Source: Pelagibacteraceae bacterium AG-439-F23 (GTDB lineage: Bacteria; Pseudomonadota; Alphaproteobacteria; Pelagibacterales; Pelagibacteraceae). Taken from it: DNA of 45,672 nt. A model generated the notes under the pieces. It was not told the DNA's origin. It worked only from the letters and a program-made list of their open reading frames with translations, and did no database searches. Location of the stretch: assembly GCA_003212415.1 (NCBI GenBank), contig QCPT01000012.1, positions 1 through 45,672 of the forward strand, in the 5' to 3' direction. The position numbers and the translations under genes are program-made. This document shows positions 27,356-34,682 of this stretch, one piece after another (the stretch's first letter is position 1; each line of letters starts with the position of its first letter).

Positions 27356-29459
27356 AGAAAACTTTTCTCCTACTTACCCTGGGGCTGTATCTTTATTTAT
27401 AAATGATACCATTAAATTAAGTAAATATAAGAAATTTACGATAGTTTTTGGTAATACAAGTTTTAAAAAAAAATTTAAACAAAAATATAAGAATATAAAT
27501 TTAAAAAAGATTTTATTTGGTAGTCAAAACAAAGAATATGTAAATGAATTTATAAAGATAGAAAAAAAAAGAAAATCAAATTTAATAGAATTACACAATA
27601 GACCTATTTATCTAAAATATTTAATAAAAAAAATAAAAGATAGAAATTATATTCTATTTTTTCACAACGATCCTTTGTCAATGAGTGGATCTAAAACAAT
27701 ATCAGAAAGAATATTTTTGTTGAATAACTGTAAAAAAATTATTTTTAATAGTAACTGGTCAAAAAAACGTTTCATTGAAGGAATTAATAATACAATTATA
27801 AATTTTGAAAAACTAATTGTAATTAACCAATCGGCTAAAAAAAATAAAATTTCAATAAAAGATAAAAAAAATATTATAACCTTTGCAGGAAAATTAAATG
27901 AGTCAAAAGGATATGACATTTTTGGTAATGCAGTAATTAAAATTTTAGATAAATATAAAACTTGGTCAAGTATTGTTATTGGGGATGAGCCAAGAAACAA
28001 GATTGAATTTAATCATCCAAGATTAAAAAAAATGGGTTTTATAAAACATAGCGAAGTTATAAAAATTTTCAAAATAACAAGTATTGCGGTAGCATGTTCA
28101 AGATGGGAAGAGCCATTTGGTAGAACTAGCCTTGAAGCAGCAGCAAACGGTTGTGCTGTCATAATAAGTAATAGAGGTGGTTTGCCTGAAACAATTACTG
28201 ATGGAATAATTTTAAATAAGTTGTCTTATAAAGTCTTATACCAGAAAATTGACAGTCTAATTAGAAATAAAATTAATAGAATAAATTTACAAAAAAATTC
28301 CAATAAAAATTTTTATTTAACTCATAAATATATTTCTACATTAATTGATAAGATAAGAGATGAAAATTTTATACAATTTAAAAGAATTAATTATAAAAAA
28401 AAATTACCTCCTATTAGAATTCTCCATGTTACTAATTTCAATGAAAGACATAATGGTAGACTTTTTTTTAATACAGGCAGAAGAATAAATAATGGATTTA
28501 TAAGACTTGGTAATAGTGTTTTGGAATTTAGTGACAGAGATATACAAAAATACTACAAATCATACAAGGATATTTATGGTGCTAAAACTTTAAATGATAA
28601 ACTACTCAAAACTTGTAAAAATTATAAACCTGATTTAGTGGTTTTGGGACATGCAGATTTGATAAAGAGGGATACTTTGGAAGAAATTAAAAACGATTAT
28701 CCAAATGTAAAGTTAGCTCAATGGTTTTTAGATCCGCTAAATAAGAATGGCCCAGATTATCAGAAAAATAAAAGTCGTATTTTAGATAAGGCGGATCTTC
28801 TAGATGCTAATTTTATTACTACATACCCTAAAGCAATTAATTTCCTTAATACAAAAACTAGAAACTATTATATTCCTAACCCAGTCGATAAATCTTTCGA
28901 AACATTGACTAATTATAAAAACACATGTCAGAATGATGTTTTTTTTGCTTTAAGTCATGGTGTTCATAGAGGAATTTTAAAATCTAGAACTTATGATGAT
29001 AGAGAAATTTTTATCAATAAACTTGTATCACAAAACAAAAATATAAAATACGATATTTTTGGTATGGATAAGATTCAACCAATTTGGGCTGAACAATTTT
29101 TTAGATCTATATCTAATTGTAAAATGGGACTAAATTTAAGTAGAGGTGAACCAATAAAATATTATAGCAGCGATCGGATAGCTCAAATTGCTGGAAATGG
29201 ATTGGTAACATTAATTGATGAAAAAACATGCTATTCTGACTTTTTTACATCTAAAGAAATGGTGTTTTATAAAAATGTTTCTGATTTGTCAGAAAAAATT
29301 AATAAATTAAGCAGAGATGAAAGATTGAGAAAAACAATTGGAAAAAATGGTCATAAAAAGTATTTTAAGTATTTTAATTCAGAAATTGTAGCTGATTTTA
29401 TTATTACAAAAACATTGGATTTAAAAAATAATAAAAAATATTTTTGGCATAATGAATAA
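27327..29459 (+). CDS. Two-domain glycosyltransferase (GT4 plus CgeB-like)
   Basis: A 710-residue protein that reads as two glycosyltransferases joined end to end. The N-terminal half (about residues 1-345) is a GT-B enzyme of the GT4 type: a donor-site block CSRWEEPFGRTSLEAAANG near residue 254 and RGGLPETITDG follow ITFAGKLNESKGYDIFG. The C-terminal half (about 350-710) starts afresh with IRILHVTNFNERHNGRL and contains QWFLDPLNKNGPD and a CgeB-like end (LNLSRGEPIKYYSSDRIAQI, then GKNGHKKYFKYFN). It probably builds a surface glycan from two successive sugars. It overlaps the GIY-YIG gene by 29 nt and the next gene by 1 nt (TAATG). Confidence 0.82.
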   Translation: MKISILLPYKENFSPTYPGAVSLFINDTIKLSKYKKFTIVFGNTSFKKKFKQKYKNINLKKILFGSQNKEYVNEFIKIEKKRKSNLIELHNRPIYLKYLIKKIKDRNYILFFHNDPLSMSGSKTISERIFLLNNCKKIIFNSNWSKKRFIEGINNTIINFEKLIVINQSAKKNKISIKDKKNIITFAGKLNESKGYDIFGNAVIKILDKYKTWSSIVIGDEPRNKIEFNHPRLKKMGFIKHSEVIKIFKITSIAVACSRWEEPFGRTSLEAAANGCAVIISNRGGLPETITDGIILNKLSYKVLYQKIDSLIRNKINRINLQKNSNKNFYLTHKYISTLIDKIRDENFIQFKRINYKKKLPPIRILHVTNFNERHNGRLFFNTGRRINNGFIRLGNSVLEFSDRDIQKYYKSYKDIYGAKTLNDKLLKTCKNYKPDLVVLGHADLIKRDTLEEIKNDYPNVKLAQWFLDPLNKNGPDYQKNKSRILDKADLLDANFITTYPKAINFLNTKTRNYYIPNPVDKSFETLTNYKNTCQNDVFFALSHGVHRGILKSRTYDDREIFINKLVSQNKNIKYDIFGMDKIQPIWAEQFFRSISNCKMGLNLSRGEPIKYYSSDRIAQIAGNGLVTLIDEKTCYSDFFTSKEMVFYKNVSDLSEKINKLSRDERLRKTIGKNGHKKYFKYFNSEIVADFIITKTLDLKNNKKYFWHNE

Positions 29460-30319
29460 TGTTTTCAATAATAATACCCACTTTTAATAATCTTAAATAT
29501 TTAAAACTTTGCTTAAAAAGTATTAAAAAAAACTCAAAATTTAATCATGAAATAATAATTTTTGTAAATGATGGGAGCGATGGCACTCTTGATTTTGTAA
29601 AAGATAATAAATTTAAATATTGTTTCTCTAAAGAGAATGTAGGTTTATGTAAAGCTGTTAATCAAGCTGCTAAATTGGTCAAGTCTGATTATTTAATTTA
29701 TGCTCATGATGATATGTATTTTTGTCCTGGTTGGGATATTGCTTTTGATAAAGAAATTAAAAAACATAATAAAGATAAAGATTTTTTTCTATCTGGCACA
29801 ATGATACAACCTTTCAATTCATTTATTTATATGGATTGTGGAAAAAAAATTGAAGATTTTAATGAACAAAAACTTCTTAAAAATTATAATTCAATTGAAT
29901 TTGAAGATTTTCAAGGTAGCACTTGGTCTCCTTCTTTAATTCCTTTAAAAACATGGAATAAAGTTAATGGTTTTAGTGAGGAATATACTTATGGGCTTGG
30001 TTCTGATCCAGATTTTAATATGAAATTATGGAAAATAGGAGTTAGACTTCATAAAGGATTGGGTAATTGCAGAGTTTATCATTTTTCTTCATTAACTCTT
30101 AGAAGTAAAGTATGGAACGATGGTCATAAAATTTTTTTATTAAAATGGGGTATTAGTATTAAATTTTTTAAAAAATACTATTTAAATTCAGATAAAAAAT
30201 TTATAGGTGAATTAGAGAATCCTAGAACTAATATTTCCTATATTTTTAATTTTTTTATTTGTAAGCTTAAATATTACTATTTAAAAATAGTTAATATTTT
30301 AAAACCTAATTTTATTTAG
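29459..30319 (+). CDS. GT2-family glycosyltransferase
   Basis: A 286-residue GT-A fold enzyme. It starts with FSIIIPTFNNLKYLKLCLKS, the classic GT2 opening, followed by VNDGSDGTLDFV (nucleotide-sugar binding) and NVGLCKAVNQAAK. The metal-binding motif is HDDMYF near residue 83 (DxD variant), and a later GLGSDPDFNMKLW block near residue 178 probably provides the acceptor-side residues. No strong transmembrane segment is visible until a weakly hydrophobic C-terminus. It is translationally coupled to the upstream double glycosyltransferase, so the products probably act on the same glycan. Confidence 0.87.
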   Translation: MFSIIIPTFNNLKYLKLCLKSIKKNSKFNHEIIIFVNDGSDGTLDFVKDNKFKYCFSKENVGLCKAVNQAAKLVKSDYLIYAHDDMYFCPGWDIAFDKEIKKHNKDKDFFLSGTMIQPFNSFIYMDCGKKIEDFNEQKLLKNYNSIEFEDFQGSTWSPSLIPLKTWNKVNGFSEEYTYGLGSDPDFNMKLWKIGVRLHKGLGNCRVYHFSSLTLRSKVWNDGHKIFLLKWGISIKFFKKYYLNSDKKFIGELENPRTNISYIFNFFICKLKYYYLKIVNILKPNFI

Positions 30320-30390
30320 TACATTATTTTTTATATAGAATTACAAATGGATAGAATGAATTAATTTTTTATCAAATATCAACAAAAAAA

Positions 30391-31368
30391 ATGAAAATAT
30401 GCTTTTTAGATAAGACTAATTTTGAATACAATTCAAATGATATAAATTCTTATAAATTAAGAGGGGCCGAAACTATTTTAATTAACTTAACAAATGAACT
30501 ATCCATTTTAGGTCATGATATACTGGTTATTAACAATTGCTATAAAAATGAAATTTTAAATGGAGTAGAATGGAAAAATATTAATTCTTATAACCAAAAT
30601 GAAACTTTTGATATAGCTATATCTAATGGTGATACTAGACTGTTTGATAAAATTAATTCAAGTAAAAAAATACTTTTTTCACATAGTTTACAAACAATTG
30701 AAAAATTTATCAGAAAAAAACAATTCTTAAGTTACTTAAAACATAAACCAAAAGTAGTTTTTTTAGGCAATTATCATAAAAAAAATACTTCCAAAATTAC
30801 TAGTCTCTTTGGTCATATTAGAGTTGATTACGGTGTAGATAAGTTATTTATTAATACTATTTTAAGTAATAATATTGATAATAATCTTTCTGTTTTTACT
30901 TCAAGACCTGATCGTAATTTGGATTTATTAATTGATATATGGAATAAACTTATTCATCCAAAATATAATGAAGGAAAATTATTAATTACTCCACCTCTAA
31001 ATAAAATTGATCTTACAAAAAATATTTATCTTAGAAAAACAGATACTCGTGAATTAATGATTGAAGATATTAAAAAATCTAGAATATTTTTAATTCCTGG
31101 ACATAAAGCAGAGTTATTTTGTTTGGCAGCTGAGGAGGCGAGAGAACTGTGCGTCCCTATTGTTACTTTGGGCATTGGTTGTCTTTCCGAAAGAATTATT
31201 CATGAAAAAACTGGTTTTATAGCTAAAAATAATAATGAATTTTGCGACTATACTATTCAACTTTATAAAAATAATAAAATTTGGCAAAATATAAGAAGCA
31301 ACTTGATAAATATGCGTGGTAAAAGATTATGGTCAAATGTAGCTAGAGACTTTTTATCTAAAATTTAG
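30391..31368 (+). CDS. GT4-like glycosyltransferase
   Basis: A 325-residue GT-B-like enzyme. The N-terminal domain opens KICFLDKTNFEYNSND, has a loop with RGAETILINLTNELSILGHD typical of GT4 acceptor domains, and the C-terminal domain has VFTSRPDRNLDLLIDIWNK and the donor-site region GHKAELFCLAAEEARELCVPI with the Glu-rich EX7E-like pattern near residues 240-258. Sugar and acceptor are unknown. It lies 71 nt after the GT2 gene and its end overlaps the convergent integrase by 4 nt. The neighbouring recombinase suggests the glycosyltransferase set is accessory. Confidence 0.8.
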   Translation: MKICFLDKTNFEYNSNDINSYKLRGAETILINLTNELSILGHDILVINNCYKNEILNGVEWKNINSYNQNETFDIAISNGDTRLFDKINSSKKILFSHSLQTIEKFIRKKQFLSYLKHKPKVVFLGNYHKKNTSKITSLFGHIRVDYGVDKLFINTILSNNIDNNLSVFTSRPDRNLDLLIDIWNKLIHPKYNEGKLLITPPLNKIDLTKNIYLRKTDTRELMIEDIKKSRIFLIPGHKAELFCLAAEEARELCVPIVTLGIGCLSERIIHEKTGFIAKNNNEFCDYTIQLYKNNKIWQNIRSNLINMRGKRLWSNVARDFLSKI

Positions 31369-32318
31369 ATTTTAATTTTATTTAATGCATTATTTTTAAA
31401 TATATTTGCTTCTTTAATATATCTTCTAACCATTTGTGTTGTTTTGTGACCTGTCGTAGCCATTATACTTCGTTCATCAGCACCTGACTCGGCTGCTACT
31501 GTTGCAAAACCTGATCTTAAACTATGACCTGCAAAATCTTTATTTTCAATTCCAGCTAAATTTAAATATTCTTTCATTAACAAAACTACAGATTGATCTG
31601 TTAATCTTTTATCTGTTAATGATGAGCCTTTGGAAAATCTTCTAAAAATAGGTCCTGATTTGATTTTAGAAACTTCTAACCATTTTTTTAAATTAACTAC
31701 TGGACAATAAATTTCATTTGTAAAGTAGGGCAGTCCTTTAATCATTCCCTCGCCAAATTGATCTGTTTTAGATCTTTTAATAGTTATTTTTAGTCCTTCG
31801 TGAACAAATTCTAAATCCTCATGATCAATTGAAATAAGTTCTGTTCTTCTAAAACCGCCCCCAAATCCGATTAAAATTATTGATTTATCTCTAAGTTTTT
31901 TAGATTCTTCATATTTTTGTTCATTTATAACATTAATTATTGATTTTAAATGATTGATTAATATAGGTTTTTTTCCTATTTGAATGCTTCCTTTCACTCT
32001 TCTTATTCCCATTAAATTTTCAACAATAATTGGATGTTTTGTATCTAAATAATGCCCTTTAAGTTTATGAACCATGCTTATTGACACTAGTCGTCTTCTT
32101 AAAGTGCTGATTTTTGAATTTTTAGAAAGATGAGTTAGGTATAAAGAAACTATTTTAGGCTCCGATGGTAACGAATTCAAACCATGCTTAGAACAAAAAA
32201 CTCCAAAATCTTTAAAGTCTGATTTATAAGCTCTTAAAGTGTTATTTGCTTTAGAGCTTTTGAGGTTATTTAAAGTTGCCTCATGAAGGGATTTTAGATC
32301 CGTAGTTAGCTCATTCAT
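31365..32318 (-). CDS. Tyrosine recombinase / integrase
   Basis: A 317-residue tyrosine recombinase. The N-terminal SAM-like core-binding domain covers about residues 10-105 (NNTLRAYKSDFKDFGVFCSK). The catalytic domain has a full set of residues: Arg in GGFRRTELISI near 157, Lys in IKRSKTDQ near 183, the HxxR box in GHSLRSGFATVAA near 266, His in TTGHKTTQM near 291 and the nucleophile Tyr in VRRYIKEA near 300. It should be able to cut and rejoin DNA. No other phage or conjugation gene is in the window. A lox/dif-shaped inverted repeat at 32321-32357 lies just before its start codon. Confidence 0.92.
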   Translation of the reverse strand: MNELTTDLKSLHEATLNNLKSSKANNTLRAYKSDFKDFGVFCSKHGLNSLPSEPKIVSLYLTHLSKNSKISTLRRRLVSISMVHKLKGHYLDTKHPIIVENLMGIRRVKGSIQIGKKPILINHLKSIINVINEQKYEESKKLRDKSIILIGFGGGFRRTELISIDHEDLEFVHEGLKITIKRSKTDQFGEGMIKGLPYFTNEIYCPVVNLKKWLEVSKIKSGPIFRRFSKGSSLTDKRLTDQSVVLLMKEYLNLAGIENKDFAGHSLRSGFATVAAESGADERSIMATTGHKTTQMVRRYIKEANIFKNNALNKIKI

Positions 32319-32320
32319 AT

Positions 32321-32357
32321 TATTACTAATGATAACAATTAATTATCGTTAGTAATA
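32321..32357. repeat. 15-bp inverted repeat with 7-bp spacer beside the integrase
   Basis: Left arm 32321-32335 (TATTACTAATGATAA) and right arm 32343-32357 (TTATCGTTAGTAATA) are reverse complements at 14 of 15 positions, separated by CAATTAA at 32336-32342. Two 11-15 bp arms around a 6-8 bp spacer is the design of core sites for tyrosine recombinases (lox, FRT, dif). It starts 3 nt upstream of the integrase start codon, so it could instead be an autoregulatory operator. Confidence 0.7.
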
Positions 32358-32397
32358 TATTAAGTGATTATTAATGTCAATATATTAAATTAAAATA

Positions 32398-32604
32398 ATG
32401 ATTAAAGATTCTAAAGATCATCTTAAAAAAACAAATGAAACATATATCAAACACTTAATTGTTGCATGTAAAATAGGAATATCAATGATAATAGGAGGAT
32501 TTCAAGCTATATTTCATGCCTTAATACCGGGAATATTAACAAAATCAGCAAGTGATAAAATCAAGAAATTGTATGATATTGTTTCAGATAGAAGCAAATA
32601 TTAA
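32398..32604 (+). CDS. DUF6356 family small protein
   Basis: A 68-residue protein resembling DUF6356: an N-terminal charged segment (SKDHLKKTNETYIKHLIVA), a hydrophobic middle (KIGISMIIGGFQAIFHALIPG) with the conserved His-Ala-Leu-Ile-Pro motif, and a short Ser-rich helix TKSASDKIKKLYDIV. Members are common in marine alphaproteobacteria and have no known function. The middle could be a single membrane-embedded helix. It diverges from the integrase across 79 nt that contain the inverted repeat, and is followed after 7 nt by a 54-residue membrane protein gene. Confidence 0.75.
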   Translation: MIKDSKDHLKKTNETYIKHLIVACKIGISMIIGGFQAIFHALIPGILTKSASDKIKKLYDIVSDRSKY

Positions 32605-32611
32605 ATAATAT

Positions 32612-32776
32612 ATGCCAAAATATTTGATAATTGGCCTTTTAGTAGTAATCGGAACATTCATAATAATGAATTATTGGCCAAAATTAAAAGAACAGACCAA
32701 AAATCGTATATTAATGCTTATATTTGGTATTTTTTTCGTTAGTATTTTTATATTACTCTACCTCTTAATGTTTTAG
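32612..32776 (+). CDS. 54-residue two-helix membrane protein
   Basis: A short frame from ATG 32612 to TAG 32774-32776. The protein has two hydrophobic helices, residues 4-19 (YLIIGLLVVIGTFIIM) and about 34-53 (ILMLIFGIFFVSIFILLYLL), linked by a charged loop WPKLKEQTKNR. It starts 7 nt after the DUF6356 stop, so it is probably cotranscribed. I do not recognise the family. The hairpin-like membrane design and the tight spacing make it more likely real than chance, although hydrophobic frames are common in AT-rich DNA. Confidence 0.55.
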   Translation: MPKYLIIGLLVVIGTFIIMNYWPKLKEQTKNRILMLIFGIFFVSIFILLYLLMF

Positions 32777-32875
32777 TTTAACTTTTCACCAATATTCACA
32801 CCTGTTAAAAAGTTAATAAATTCAACAATAAAGTGATAGATACATCCTTCTCTGTCTGATATTTTCTAAAATGAA

Positions 32876-33058
32876 TTAAGAGGCAACTCTTAACTGACCA
32901 TCTGGGGAAAAATCGAGAGATTCAAGATCAGAGGGCAGAAAACTCTACAGAGTAGCGCTAAAATTGTAGAGTAATAGGCATGGCGGTAGCGCATACAACG
33001 ACGTGCCAAAACTACTGTTCTTTGCACCCTAAAAAGTGCAAGGAAACAGGGTTTTTTT
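32876..33058 (+). ncRNA. Candidate structured RNA or leader with five hairpins
   Basis: A gene-free stretch with about 43% G+C by my count (32881-33060), clearly above its surroundings. H1 32876-32893 is a 7-bp stem with a GCAA tetraloop. H2 32894-32938 is a longer interrupted stem (94-99/34-38, then TCTG/CAGA) capped by AATC-GAGA-GATT. H3 32942-32972 has a perfect 8-bp stem (ACTCTACA/TGTAGAGT). H4 32977-33007 is an interrupted 11-bp stem. H5 33020-33043 is an 8-bp stem, followed by a run of seven T at 33052-33058. Two GNRA-type tetraloops and a terminal U-tract argue for a real transcript on the plus strand. It matches no class I know, and no promoter was assigned. Confidence 0.55.
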
Positions 33059-33066
33059 CTCAAATT

Positions 33067-33342
33067 ATGATCCTTAAAGGAACAAAATTTCAATTAAAAG
33101 TTTGGAAGTATTTAATGAAAATTCCAAAAGGTAGTGTAAAAACCTATAAACAAGTAGCAATTGGCATAAATAGACCTAAATCAGCAAGAGCTGTAGCTAA
33201 TGCATGTGGAAAGAATCCTTATTCACCAAAAGTGCCTTGTCATAGAGTAATAAGGTCCGATGGATCATTAGGTGGTTTTTCAGCCCCCGGAGGAATAAAA
33301 ACTAAAAAAAAACTACTAAAAAAAGAGGGTTTTTTGCTCTAG
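33067..33342 (+). CDS. One-domain MGMT/Ogt-like DNA alkyl transferase
   Basis: A 91-residue protein equal to the DNA-binding and active-site half of O6-methylguanine-DNA methyltransferases. It starts TKFQLKVWKYLMKIPKG, then TYKQVAIGINRPKSARAVANACGKNPY and the active-site VPCHRVIRSDGSLGGF with the acceptor Cys intact (alkyltransferase-like ATL proteins have Trp there). The N-terminal RNase H-like domain of Ada-C/Ogt is missing. I chose ATG 33067 because homology begins there; an upstream ATG at 32980 would add 29 unconserved residues encoded by the structured element. A U-tract ends 8 nt before this start. Confidence 0.85.
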   Translation: MILKGTKFQLKVWKYLMKIPKGSVKTYKQVAIGINRPKSARAVANACGKNPYSPKVPCHRVIRSDGSLGGFSAPGGIKTKKKLLKKEGFLL

Positions 33343-33848
33343 AATCTAATAATACCAACGATTTTTTGCATATTATCCCCTATTTCTATGTTATTTTGTT
33401 TTTTCCCCCTTTGGTTGTTCTCTATATTGTATTATTCTAAAAAAAAGCACATGTATGGCCGATTAATCGCTATATTCAATTATTGCAGAGCTTGTAAATT
33501 TATATGATAAATCAGTTTTTTTTTACTAATAAAACATATCATTTAAAGATGTAATATGCTCTTAAATCCTAAGTAAATCAATTATGATCTAATAATGTTG
33601 ATTTACATAGTTTTTTATTGATCTTATTTTTTATTTTAATGGCCTTAATTTTGTGATTTGTTTATAATCTATATTATTATCTATTTTATTAGTTATTACA
33701 GCTGCTCTACTAATTAAATTTAACTTTTTATATTTTCTTATAATAATATTTACTTTAAGTTATTTAATATATTTAATAATAACAATTGTTTATAATATTA
33801 TATTAAACTAAATTATTAATTAGTAGTATAATAATAAACTAGCTATAT
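33343..33848. other. 506-nt gene-free gap
   Basis: This is the only long stretch in the window without a gene. It is extremely A/T-rich, especially in its second half. I found no tRNA, no convincing terminator and no frame with a usable start. A 10-bp palindrome, CGATTAATCG, lies at 33460-33469. A 47-codon hydrophobic open frame at 33668-33808 lacks any ATG, GTG or TTG start. It may be a decayed gene remnant at the edge of the accessory region. Confidence 0.6.
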
Positions 33849-34682
33849 TTATAAATCTCTTTTAAAAACATATATGCCTGAAGAGATAATTATAAATAAA
33901 CCTATAAAAGTCCATATGTCAGGAAAGTCATTAAAGAAATAATAACCTAAAATTATATTAGTAATAATCTCAAAATAACCAAAAGGAGCTAATTTAGATG
34001 CATCAGCATATCTTAATGAATAAATTAGCAGTAAATGACCTAAACAAGCAAATACACCCATTAAAGCAAGCCATAACCACTGGGGTTGGCTTAAATTAAC
34101 CCAAACTATTGGGACAAATAAGCTTGATATTATAGCCCCTACTACACCTGTAAATAAAAGAGTTAATAATGGATTATCTACAGTGTGTAAACTTCTGGTA
34201 ATTACTAAATACACACCATAGAAAAATCCAGTACCTAGTGCAGCAACAGTAGCAATATTAAATTCAATTAAACCAGGTCTTATTACTACTAAACTACCTA
34301 TAAATCCTACAATAACTGCAGACCATCTTTTAATACCAACATTTTCACCTAAAAATATAGGAGATAAAGCAGTTGTCACCAATGGAGCTATAAAGGCTAA
34401 TGTTAAAGCTTTAGCCATAGAAATTATTGAAATCGAATAAAAAAAACAAATATTAGCTAATAATAGAGTTATGCCTCTTAAAATTTGTAATTTTGGATTT
34501 TCGGACCATTTTAAGTTTTTTCTAAAAAAAAAAAACATAAAAGGGAATGTCCAAAAAACAGTAAAAATATATCTAGCCCATGTTATTTGAAAAAAAGATA
34601 TCTCTGATGAAAGATATTTTGCAATTGTATCCATAAACGGAAGAACTGCCCAAGCAGATAAATTTAAAATAATTGCTTTCAT
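33849..34682 (-). CDS. EamA/DMT-family transporter
   Basis: A 277-residue inner-membrane protein with ten predicted helices in two repeated EamA halves, as in the drug/metabolite transporter superfamily. The first half has the conserved RYIFTVFWTFPFMFFFF and ISMAKALTLAFIAPLVTTALS blocks; the second has ALGTGFFYGVYLVITRSLH and YSLRYADASKLAPFGYFEI, typical of the family signature. Such proteins usually export or import small metabolites, but the substrate cannot be deduced. Its start codon overlaps the stop of the upstream AEC transporter gene by 1 nt, so the two are translationally coupled and may serve one process. Confidence 0.9.
   Translation of the reverse strand: MKAIILNLSAWAVLPFMDTIAKYLSSEISFFQITWARYIFTVFWTFPFMFFFFRKNLKWSENPKLQILRGITLLLANICFFYSISIISMAKALTLAFIAPLVTTALSPIFLGENVGIKRWSAVIVGFIGSLVVIRPGLIEFNIATVAALGTGFFYGVYLVITRSLHTVDNPLLTLLFTGVVGAIISSLFVPIVWVNLSQPQWLWLALMGVFACLGHLLLIYSLRYADASKLAPFGYFEIITNIILGYYFFNDFPDIWTFIGLFIIISSGIYVFKRDL

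Noticed and set aside
27662-28000. 112-residue minus-strand frame inside the double glycosyltransferase
   Set aside because: It is antisense to conserved GT4 sequence and has no recognisable features.
32876-33058. Known RNAs (tmRNA, RNase P RNA, SRP RNA, 6S RNA)
   Set aside because: None of the diagnostic motifs is visible (no tag frame or T-arm, no GAAAGTCC core, no SRP loop, no single long bulged hairpin), so no class name is given.
32980-33066. Longer MGMT-like protein starting at 32980
   Set aside because: The extra 29 residues show no family similarity and overlap the hairpins of the structured element.
32890-33093. 67-residue minus-strand frame opposite the hairpin region
   Set aside because: It is antisense to the structured element and the MGMT-like start, with no recognisable domain or signal.
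33668-33808. 47-codon hydrophobic frame
   Set aside because: There is no ATG, GTG or TTG start, and such frames are expected in nearly pure A/T sequence.
27003-33848. Genomic island with a tRNA-Glu direct repeat as att site
   Set aside because: I looked for a second copy of the tRNA-Glu 3' end (GATTCCCCTAGGGACC) between the integrase and 33848 and found none.
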